In this document: piece by piece, positions 13,701 through 25,700 of the stretch
How positions within the stretch are numbered: position 1 is the first letter of the stretch
Layout of the letters: the number at the start of each line of letters is the position of its first letter
NCBI RefSeq assembly: GCF_000004195.4
Contig: NC_030677.2
Location: 172,844,019 to 172,908,018, forward strand
Direction: 5' to 3'
Length of the DNA stretch: 64,000 nt
From: Xenopus tropicalis
Taxonomy: Eukaryota > Chordata > Amphibia > Anura > Pipidae
The notes under the pieces: generated by a model
The model's database searches: none
What the model saw: only the letters and a program-made list of their open reading frames with translations
Told to the model about the DNA's origin: nothing
Made by a program: the position numbers and the translations under genes

Positions 13701-16700
13701 CCGTGTATGACCTTTAGTCTGATTCAGTATGATAAAAAGTGCTGATAAACAGATTCTGTGCCTAGACCATACTGATATTCTGGCCCCTATAAGTATAATG
13801 CAATTACTCATTATGTACACTGAGCTACAAAACTGGTACCTGCCTACTGTCTTGGTGATGTATATATATCTAGATATAAAAATATATGACATACAGTATT
13901 TACATTGTCATTGTATTTTTAAAGTATATAAATGTAAACAATAAATACAGATGTTCAAGTATATACAAAAAATAAAATAAAATGGTGAGAACCAATAGTG
14001 CAGATAGAAAAAATGATTTGCAAAAAAAATACACACAAAAGGATATCTGCAAGTACCTCCTTGTTTGCTAGGCGACACATTTATATAACGCCAAGCACTT
14101 ATTTAATGAGTTTTATCATAATCTTACCATCAGAGACCAGTGTTTCTGTCTGTTGATAAGATTTATGTGAGCTCTGTGGAAAGGAACAGTATAGCAGTAC
14201 AACAGTATCTTAATCCTCATGTCTTTTACTAAACATTTGTATTAAGTAAATGTTCACTCTAATTATAAACAGAGTTTATTTCCCCTATTTGCAGTGCATT
14301 CCCTTCTAGAAAAGACTGTAAGGGGCTTATTTATAAATTTCTTAATTTTTGAATTTGAGTTTATTTTTCAAAATGGATAAAACTTGCATATTGAATGCTC
14401 GCTTATTTATTCAAATGGTAGACACATGCAAATAAAAAGAACTCGAAGACTTGAATATTTGAATTTCATACTTGAAACAAACTCTGATAAAACTCATAAA
14501 CTCAAATTGAAAATACAGCTTGACTTTGCCCAGGACAACTCACATTGACTTCTATAGAAACTCACAAGCTTTCAGATGGCGAATTTTCACATTCCGGTTT
14601 TTGGGTTTTTTGCACTTCATAAACACCAGACTGTCAAGTTTTCAAAACTTAACTTGAATTTGAGTCTTTTTAAGCTTTTAAAAAACTTGAATCGAGAAAA
14701 AAAATCAAACTCGACCCCCTTAAAGTTTTAGATGGTTTAAATGTGCAGCGAGCGCAACTGTATTTATATCAAGCCAATAGTGATTTCTCATAAACAAGAC
14801 CTGCAAGCAAAATAATCTGTATTACCTCAGCACTATCCATGGGGACCAGTAATTAGTATTTCAAAGGGAAAAGGTATCTGTCTACTCATCTAACCATCTG
14901 GTCCATCATGTTGTTGCTCCAAAGACCATTAACCAAGCCCTGCCCGGAAATCAGTAGTAAGCAAGTTCTTGTTTAATCATTTTCCACACAATTGAATTGC
15001 TGGTTAAAGCGGTATTTCAAGGCTGTAAAATCGTAACGTAGGTTGTACTGCAAAAAGCTTAGTACGAAATATTGCTGCCATTATAAACCTTCTGGATATT
15101 TACTGAGCGGGAACATTTTATGGCCTGAGATATACAACTTGGAAGCTAATAGAGGGCTGATTGAAATGTACTTTCACCAAGTGTGAAGGGGGGGATCAAT
15201 AATGAGCTGTTTGGCACGGCTTGTCACGCTGCCTCTCCATTATTATTGTGTTAGCTTGAGCTGTCAGCACTGTTGTCACATTCATAAATATTTATTTATC
15301 CCTGCGTACAACTTAAAGGGATGCTCACAGATAACTATTTTATGTTTTTAATATTGTAATGTAAGTTTGGTGCATGCTTAAATAATGCTGTGCCACTCTC
15401 TTCCTTATGGTATTGCAGTTATTCTATAGCTACAGTGACTGCTGCTCTGCTTTATGCAGGAACTAACAGACCCACAGATATCAAATACTTGTATCAACTT
15501 TCTATTTTCACAGTGGAAAGCCATCAGGGACAACCTGAGACCAACCAGAGGTGTTACTGGGTCTTCTGCCACCCAACTTTGATATTAAAAAAGCAATGAC
15601 CAGAGAATAATCTAAATTGTTCTTGTTGGCAGATGGTAGAGCACTGACAATCTGTTTTCAGTTATATAATTAGACTTTAGGTTATTTGCAGAAGATGGGT
15701 GAGCAGTGTAGTGTTTACAGTACTTCACATTCACTGTGTATAATAAGGTGGAGTAGCATATAGCAGCAGTGCACAATGCAGGGGGCATATGAATCAGTCT
15801 TTGTCTCCCTACATGTAATAGTCATGTGATTGAGAAACAGAAAGAAATGGGACAAGGAACCGCGGTGACTAAAGTAAAATCAGAAATAATGTTGAAATTG
15901 AACTCTACAGAGTTTTATACGAATAGTAAACCTCCCCCCACTAGTCCTGTGCAACCTGCAAAGGGTGTGTGGGTTGCATTAGGGGTACTTTACAGTGATT
16001 GAGTAACTTGCATTGATATTAGCAATAAGGTAAGTATGAAATACACTGCCTTCATATTTTCCTTTAGAAATGAGTAAAGGCCTTTAGTCGGACTGGGGAG
16101 GCATAAAAATGCCTTGGAGAATCTAGCCCCCAGGCCTTAAGTACAACAGCCATTTCATATCATATTGCATTAGATGAGTAATGAATTGTTACTATTACCC
16201 CCAGTGTTATCTTGTTACTCCTGAGTAAATGCAGAAGAAATGTTCTCCCTGGCATGTTATAATGCAGGTAGAAATCACAGCTCCACGGTGCCAAGAATCG
16301 CCCTGGGCAATGAAGGCAGCGTTGCTGACACAGTAACTAATGCATATTCCGTGGAAGCCTTAATGGAACTGTAACTTAAACCACTTGTGATCTCCAGCAG
16401 TGTAAGACAATTGCACTGGCCCCTGTAATGGAAACCAAAATTATTAGCATTTTCTGATGCTTCTAACGTCATTCCGAAGAAAAAAACCTTAATGTTTATT
16501 TTTACTGCGTGTTTCTGTGGCTGCAAACATAATAGATGCAGGGGATGAAATAGAGCAACGTAATATGGAACATGATGGGATGGTATTCCCTGGCTGATAA
16601 CTGAGATCATGCAGCGTTCCAGACAGACTTGTTAATGAATGACCTAACCCTCCTCTAGCAGATGATTACCAGGCCTCAGGAGATTGCCTCTGGCTGCTTT

Positions 16701-19700
16701 CTAACCTGCATTCAGGAGGCACGCTGATCAGCGTTAACCCTCTAAGTGCCAGCATGCTAAATATTGTTGCATACAAACTGTCTCCTTCCCCAAAATAAAG
16801 AGTCTCTGATATATTTTTTGAGTTGGAGAAGGAACAGAATGTGAGTCAGATTAAAAACAGCATAACTAGCGATAATAGGAGAGACAGAATTTCCCAGCAT
16901 GCTGCTGTCAATAGGTCACTAGAAACTGTAGTTCAGCAACAGCTGGAGACCCATGGCTTTACATATCATTTCACATGGACTATTTCGATGTCTGCAATTT
17001 TTTCTACCAAAATTATAAGCAAGCTTTGTCTTATTCATATTTGGTTATTTCCTATATTAGCAGCAGAGATGCAGATGGACACAGTTACCAACCACCCATC
17101 AGTGATTTGGGTGATAATTGTGTGCCTACATATTGCTTGCAGCAATTACCCAGAGACAAATTTATTTGCAGCAGTCAAGATCTCCTGTAAACGTCTACCC
17201 CTCCTGCAGCCATATAGGAACAGTACAGAGATTTGATGGCAGTTGCTGGAAATTGCAATGGTTGGATTAGCCGTTTATAGCTGCAGAAGGGCTATCTCAT
17301 TTCTACATCACCTTATCCAGATAATTGATAGTGGGCCTCTGTGGATTAGTGACTGGCTAGTGTACTCTACCTTCTTATCCAGGCATTCTTCAGCTGACAG
17401 CTCTCTCCTATAGTGGATTTTAAGGGTTTTTGTTTTTTATAAACAGTGTAGAGTATCCCTAAGCAAAATGATTTGATAAGCTGTTAAGATATAACGGCAC
17501 ACAACATTAAAACATTATTTTAATATTAAACTATATACAAAGGATGATTGTAGTATTCTCCATTTCCAATCCTCATCGTTGTCTGCTACAGGTATGGGAC
17601 CTGTTATCCAGAATGCTCTGGGGTTTTCGGGATAAGGGATCCCTATAGCTTAAGTCTACTAAAAAATCATTTAAATAATAAAAAAAACCAATTGGATTGT
17701 TTTGTACAAGGTAAAAAGGTACTGTTTTATTATTACAAAAAGGGAATCATGTATAAAAAAATTGAATGATTTCATTGTAATGGAGTCTGCAGGAGATGGC
17801 CTTTCCATAATTCTGAGCTATCTGGATAAAGGGTTTCCAGATAACTGGCTCCATACCTGTATAGGCTTTAAAAAGTAAAAGGTGGGGACAGAAGGGTGGA
17901 GCCTGTTTTTGATTGGAGATACAAAACCTAATTACAAAACCCACAGTGGAGTGAGATTTGTGTTGGATAGGTGGCAACAAACTACTGTAGTAGCCCTAAG
18001 GGTGAAGACACACTACTACTACTAGTAGCAGCTACTTTTTTTGGCTACTGAACACCAGAAAATACCCTGCCATAGACAATACTAAGAATTGCCCCTGCTT
18101 AACCACACATAGAGACAGTTATCAGTAAATGATCAGCATTGTCTATTTCTGTAGCCGTGACAAGTAACTGCTACTAGTAGCTCTGTGTGTCTTCATCCTT
18201 AGGGCTACTAGAGCACAGTTTGTGGCTATCTATCCAACACAAATCTCACTCCACTATGTGTCTTGTAATTAGGTTCACATTATTGTATTGCAGTTTGCTG
18301 TGATATATTTCTTCTGTTGTTTTTCCTTTCTCCTTCACATTGATGATCTAGCAAAACAAGAATTGTAGCTGTGTGTAAGTGGGGCCGACAGGGGAATAAA
18401 TGAGCCCAGAATTAAGTGCTGTCGAGAGCGCTGTTTAAACCACCTCTCTTATAACAGCCATTCATCTTGGGAAATGCTTTTAGATCAGAAAAGTCAGCAA
18501 ATTTATACCAAAGCAATATTTTAGCTAAACCCAATAGTACGCAGACACGGCTATTACATTAAGATCTGGATTTCAGCCTACGGTTTTGGCTACAAATTTA
18601 AGATGGTGGTAAGGACTGCCAGAGTCAAGCAAACAAAGGATTTATCCCAAAGGAACAGAAAGCACTTTGTTGATGGAACTGCTGTTAATGAATTGCTTTG
18701 CTATGCACTTGCACCCGCAGCACTCAAGTGGTTATGTTGGATGTTTAAATGATCTAGTTTGGAATGACCTTCATTTCTATGGGGTGGCTTTGTATTCTCT
18801 GCCTGCCCCTTCTCTTGGTTTTCCATCTTAATAGATTGAAAGACATTGACCTGGGTAGGACAGGACAGCATTTTGCCAGTAATAAGTCATGGGGATTAAA
18901 AAGCCATCTAAGAAATGAATGCTTTGCATTAAACACTTTCATTATTGGGTCAAGTGAGAGATTGCACACAATATGTTCAAGAATTGGGGGTCTGTTTAAA
19001 AGGGAATGCTAAGCACTGAGGCTCTCAGGTCAGGGAAATGTTATTTGCACAGGGGGGTATCTCGCTGCAACATGTGGACCTCTGTTCATTAAAAGGTGGT
19101 TTACTGATCAATTTCTGGTTATTTCTTAATACTTTTTGGAAGGAGAAATTCATTTTTTGTACATATGCTAGATTTTGCCTTTTACGTGGATTATATGGAC
19201 CTGGGGGCTGTATTTTTCACTGGAAGATAAATATTAGAAAATAAAATGAATCTCTTTTCCCAAGTGAAATATCTCCTCGTAAAGGGGGCATAAGCAACAT
19301 CTGTGATTGGTCTGTTCATTATTAACAGGATATTGTCTCGCTACTTTATCAGATTCTAGAAGTTGCAGACCTTAAATACTGAAAATGTTCATTTTAAGGT
19401 AGCAAAGAATAGTTCTCAGCAAAAATAAGGCAAAGCATATTCTGGCAGCACACAGGCTGATTCCCTTGAGTGGTTTATGTACAATGTGTCTGTACAGTGT
19501 AAATAGCCCAACTGCCCACATATGCTGGTGCCAACAAGTGTAACAGAAAGATGGCAAATAGAGCCATGGAGGAGTGCTGGCTCATTCTATCTTAGTGTGG
19601 TCTGCTGACATTGTTTGTGTACCCATGGCAGGCATCAGCTCACCGGGTTTTTCATCCCACACTCAAGTGCAAAGAATCACTGCTTTTTAACAATTGCATG

Positions 19701-22700
19701 GCTTCTCCAGTTTGGGGAAGGTCCTTTCTGTTTCAGCATGATAATGTCCCTATGCACAAAGCTAGATCACTCAAAACTGGTTTACTGACATGAGAGTCGA
19801 AGAACTTGACTGGCCTGTACAGAGCATTGACCTCAACCCAACTAAAGTTATCTGACCTGTTGGATGAATGGAATGCTGGCTGCATGGGAGGCCTCATCCT
19901 TATCATCAGTACCCAGCATTATTGATCCTCTTTAGGCTGAATGGAAGCTAATCCCCCCAGCAATGTTTGGATATCTAGTGGAAACCTTTCTAGAAGAGTA
20001 GCAGTAATGAGAGAATCAACATTATATTAACACCAAAATGAGATGTTGGGCAGTATGAGAAATAATCAGCCTAATACATGTAGTAAGTTGGGCAGCACTG
20101 ATGTATAGGGTTATTTGTTTTGCTGTGAGAACTGTGTCATTTTTTGTCTGCATTTGTATGCACATAATATCCCTTATCTGATGTAGTGCCTTTTATTAGT
20201 ATTTGGGATCAGCACTTTTTAAATAGATATTTTAATTCATTTTACCAATCTTGGGCGATTAGCATCATAAAAAAGGAGCTGGCAATCAATAACAGCCAAT
20301 TGTTTCTGTCCACTAGTGGGGGGGTGGTCAAGGGGGGCCCTAACATATGTACAAGTATGGGATCCGTTATCTGAAAACCTGTTATCCAGAAAGCTCTGAA
20401 TTACGTGAAGGCCATCCTTCATGAAATCGCGGGAGTTGCCTTGAGAAATTACGGCGCTGCGTATGCCATCCCACCGGCGATTTATATTTTCGCCAATGGG
20501 ATGGCATTTCAGGGAGATTAGTCGCTTGCGACACAGGAGATTTGTCGCGGGTGACTAATCTCCCTGTGTGCCAGAGCCCTAAGAATGAAGGGATCCGAAT
20601 ATAGGTCAGACACCTGTGTGGAAGATTTTTGCTTTCAGTTTTATTGCTGTCCCTAATTTAAGCCATTTATAGACCAGCATTTAGGGGTTGTTAGTTTAAC
20701 ATGCAGCAGACCACTGACCAAATCTTTAGGGTATGCTTGTCATGTAAAACACTTTTTGTGTTTTCGGCTAGTCCTGGTAATATTGCCTAAAAAATGTGTA
20801 AGGAGACATTTTTGCTCAATTACACAGGATCATCGCATGTAAAGTGTTTTACGCGCAACAATGAAAATTTATGGGAAGGGGCAGGTATTTTCAAGCTCTT
20901 AATCACCTGCGGGAGATGAGATTTCCCGCAAGTGTCCCATCTGTCATAGCCATTTAGTATTACTGTATATCAGACCTCAATGACATTGAGAAGTGTCCAG
21001 CAGGACAGTGAACTGACACTGCCACTTACTGTGTTTTAAATAATACATCTTGTCGTTTTAATACTAAATGAAAAAACAATTGTTATGGTCTGAATATATA
21101 TTTTTGCTTGGCCATGGCTGGCAGTATCACAGCTTCCTGCAGATAATGTTATCTATATGTCAATAGCTGAGACAGTCACAGATCAGTCACAGATCAATGA
21201 AATTACAAGCCTGAAATTCTAGCCTAAAATCTGTCCAAATGACCAAGTTTTGTCCCTCTTTTTCAGTACTACAAGCTCAACAGCCAGCAGCTGTGACACA
21301 GAATTTACTAAAGAAGACGAGCAGAGACTGAAGGATTACATTCAGCAGCTGAAGAATGATCGGGCAGCTGTCAAACTCACCATGTTAGAACTGGAGAGCA
21401 TTCACATAGATCCTTTAAGTTATGATGTCAAGCCACGAGGCGACAGCCAGAGACTCGACCTGGAGAATGCTGTCTTAATGCAAGAGCTTATGGCCATGAA
21501 GGTAGGGTTGGAAAGCACTTAGGAGAAATATGTTCTTGCCATGGAGTGTCAAGCCAGCATCAGCGCTTTCACAAAAGGTGGGGTACACACTGTACAGTAA
21601 TTTTTTTTTGCTGTACTGACTTTTCCACTGAACATGGTACAGTGCAGTTAGTGTTTCTACATATTTTGGTGCTTACTTGAACCACGTATCCCTCTGTACA
21701 ACAGAAAGAACAGAATCCTGGCACAAAATCCAAGGGGATATGGCTGCCCATTGTGACTACAAATTTGTGCCATTGCAGTACAATGATTTTTTTATTGTTA
21801 TCTATTAGTTAAATAGTGCCTACACCTGATTACAATGAGACTATCATTCTCATGATAACACCAGTTCTGGCCCTGTGTTTTAACTTTCTGAGAGCCCTGG
21901 AATTATTGGGTAAATTTCGTTTATTTCCCTTAAAATGCACTAAAGATAAACACCATCGCTAAAACAAAATGTGTGATTTGTGCCAGTAGCAGCGTCATAA
22001 ATAGTCATTCTAATTTGGCTATTAAACAAAATGAATCCCTTTATCCACTTCTTTGTAGCCACATAACTGTCTCCTTCCTTGCTCAGATAAAACAAGTCCA
22101 TTCAGGCTTCATTACTACCTAGGTGGTTTATAACACAGTGAGTCATGGCACAGTCATAGGGATGGTGCTTACGCCATTGTAGGTTAATTTCAGTGCATTT
22201 CAGTCACTGCTTGGAAAAGTTTCCATCATTTTCATTTCATGTCCTAAACATTTAACATACAGTTTTAAAATATGCTGACATATGTAGTTTCACAAGCCAA
22301 ATAAAAGTCCTATATAAAAGTGCAGTTTCACCACTGGCATTATTAGATGGCTGATAGAAAAGGCAAAGCAATTTGCAGCAAAATAGGTGTTTGGCAGTAT
22401 TCTAAAGCTTGACCATGGGGTTTCCAGAAGTGACTGTCATTAGAGGGCAGGGTATTGGATGTTGTTTAAGATTTGTAGTTTCCCTCTATTTTTCTATTTG
22501 ATGCAATTCTGGTAAAACAAGAATAAAATAAGTAAACTCAGTACGACATATTTAAGAGACACTATCATCAAGACACAATACAGGTATGGGATCCATTATG
22601 CGGAAACCTGTTATACATCTCCCATAGACTTCATTTTAATCAAATCATTGTAATTTTTAAAAACAATTTTTCCTCTAAAATAATAAAACAGTACCTTGTA

Positions 22701-25700
22701 CTAGATCCCAGCTAAGATATAATTAATTGTGTATATATGTTGATCAGCACACTGGGTCAGTTTCTAGATGTATTTTGGGGTGATATTCTATAGGGTAGAA
22801 GGCGCAGGGTTCATTTTATATTTAACTGTATGATATAATTAATTCTTATAGGAGGTAACACAATCCCATTGGGTTTATTTGCTGTTTATTTATTAGTAGA
22901 CTAAGACAAATGTCTCACAAAGAGAATAGTCGCTTGGGATAGATCTCTGCCACCGCTGGTGAATAATCTCTCTGAAATGCCTTTCCACTGGCAACAAACA
23001 GAATCGCCAATGGAAATATTGCATCACTTTGGCTATATGTAGGCCTTTCCACCAGCGAATCCATTTGATGCCGGTGGAAAGGCATTTTAAAGAGATTAGT
23101 CGCCCATGGTGGCTGAGATCTATGATGGGCGACTAATCTCTTCATGGGTCATTAGCCTTAAGGTGTGGAGATTCAAATTAAGAAGAGAACTCTTATCAGG
23201 AAAGCTCCAGCATTCTGGATAACAGGTTCCATAGCTGTACTATGTTTGTGCTGAAAACAACGATGCTCTAAGAAGCTTAACTTTGCCCTGTAGCAATAAC
23301 CAGCCACAGTTACGCTGGAGAAGACACATTCTGCAATACTGATATGTTGCTGCTTGATTGATGCTCATCTTGGCCTTGTGGTTATTCACATTGTTTCATT
23401 ATCTGGGAGGCTTGGGTACTGTAATGGCATCACTTTCCCACTTGCCTCAGCAGAGCATATAGTTGGACAAGCCATTCTTTGCATTCACCTCTGCTGTTTC
23501 AATCCAACAATGGTTAAAATGCTCTGCTCTAATAGAATAAAAAGGGATCATACCCTGCAATAAAAGTGCTAGTATTAGCTGTGATAGTTCTTCTAGGGGT
23601 TTGGCTATGTCAGTAGTCTGCTTTCACAAAGCAAGTCTGACTGAAGAGAGGTGTAAATACGATGAAATGTTGTTTACAGTCTATAAACTGGCAGCATGCT
23701 AGGTCTGGCAATCTGTGGATTCTGGCAAATGCCAGAGGGGCTGCTGTAAGATGCCATAGACAGTCACTATTTATTGGGCTGGTGGGGGCTATTTGGGCTT
23801 CTGTGTACTTGAAATGCCAGGGCCTGTTTTAAATCCCAGTCTGGACCTGAGTGGCAGAATAAATAATCCATATTGTTGCAGCTAACTGTTGGTGCCTAGC
23901 TTCCCTTGTATCTTTGCAGTACGCCTGTGTGTCACAGACTTTAAAGATAATTGGATTATTGTGTGCCAGTGCTTTCCTGTATGCTGAATGTTTGGGAGCT
24001 AATGCACTGCTTGCATTGACTTTAGTATTTTCTATAAATCTTAGTGGAACAGCACCATTCAATGAGTATTTGTCCTGAGTTGGAAAATATACTTAATGAT
24101 ATTGTAGTCTGAATGGAGGGAACTTATAAGTGCTGATTGAAGTACTGAAAAGAAATAGGTGTAACATGGGTGGTCAGTTTTTCCTGTGCTTGGCAGGCAG
24201 CTCTATAGTAACAATTTTATTCACAGACCTGCTCATATTTTGCTATCATAATACATCAACATAGTAATAGCTTAATATCTCTATCTGAATTGCTGGAAGT
24301 GATACTGCAGGGTTCCCCAGTGCCCTACCAGTAGATTGTGCTATCCTTCTTCAGTCTCAGCTAATAGATAATGGCTTGTGTACTACAAATCTCTTGGCTT
24401 TTAATCCCCTGGTCACAAGACAGAGGGTGTGGAGTTGGGAGCCATCGTTCTCTCAACAGAGTGAATGTATCAGCTATAAGGCAGCGAATACAGTTTAAAG
24501 AGTTCATCCAAAGTTTATTTGCTTCGCAAGATATATTTACATGTATAGTTAGACATTCTTGGATTCTTGATGCTTTTCATGGTTAGTATTTCAAATGACT
24601 GAATCAGTTCTGGCTAATTTAGGTACGATCATTTAATTTACTTTTAGCTTTAATGCAATGTTCATATACCTTTTCCACAGATATGAACTAGGACCTAATA
24701 AGGACTTGCTATTCCTGCACAATCCCAATGAGAAATATAAAGGATATGAACATAGGAGCCTGAGTTTTTTCTTATGAGGTTTTCAGGATGGCAGGAGCAA
24801 AGACAGATAAAGCAGATATATACGCAGCTATATACACATAGATGTACTTAATATCAGTGCATGTTTGCCCCCCACCCCTGAAAAGCCTCATTAGATTAAG
24901 AGACTGTTGGGCCCTGTCTGTTGTAAAAATGTGACCCTCACCTTGTGTGGCCATACACGCACCAATGTTATCGTATGATATTCGTCTTGTATGATGAGAG
25001 ACGAGGTGGCCAATATTGGCAAAAGCCTTAACGATCGATCACCTTGTTGATCAGACAGAATGGAAAACTTTTATTGGGCACCTTTGAAGGCTCCTGAACA
25101 TCGGCAAAACGTTAAAGCTAAATTGTCAGATAGGAGTAGAATTCTTTGTTTCTACCTGCATATCTGACAATTCAGCTCTTAACATTAGTAGAGGAATCAA
25201 ACAATTGTAATATGTATAACCACCTTTAAGACTTATGTTTTCATGCTGTCTTCTGTAGTCTCTTGTGAGAGAATGTTATACTAGGTCCCATCTCAGTTTT
25301 ACCCCTCTCTCCTTCCCTTCCTTCCTGGGTTGCAGAAGGAGCGAGCCGGCTGCTTTACACTAATCTCATTTCATGCTAGGCAGGACACTCACATAACAAA
25401 TGAAGCCACCCTGTACCATTCATGTGGATCACCTGGCCTATATATTTGAGCAGGGATTGTAAGTAATCCCTGGGTTATATTCTAGGCCATTTTAGGAAAT
25501 ATAAACTAATTGATGTTCAGACTTGAGTACAAGACTTTTCACATGTTCATTTGGGAAATCACATCAAAGCCAGTTTGAAAATGACTACAGCAAAGTCTGA
25601 CAAAAGCACCCATGTTTCAGGTGCAGCACTCACAGGTTCATAACATTTCCCAGGGTGCTAAATATATACACTCAACCCTAATGATCTCTAGTGTAATACT

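Larger units (their letters stand above)
12589..21266 (+). other. mcc: MCC intron between exons F and G
   Basis: 8.7 kb, the largest intron here. It holds several elements listed separately: a Harbinger-like MITE (13359-13713), an AT-rich MITE (14322-14718), a 'caggtatggga' element (17589-17859), a long palindrome (17925-18275), an old Tc1 relic (19600-20050) and MITE fragments at 20352-20580. A TTAAAGGGATGCTC sequence at 15314 looks like an isolated T2 end. The rest is unrecognised. Confidence 0.7.

Noticed and set aside
16823..17236. 137-residue open frame on +
   Set aside because: It overlaps a cagcatgctgctg…ctgtagttcagcaac repeat stretch and has no known motif or splice support.
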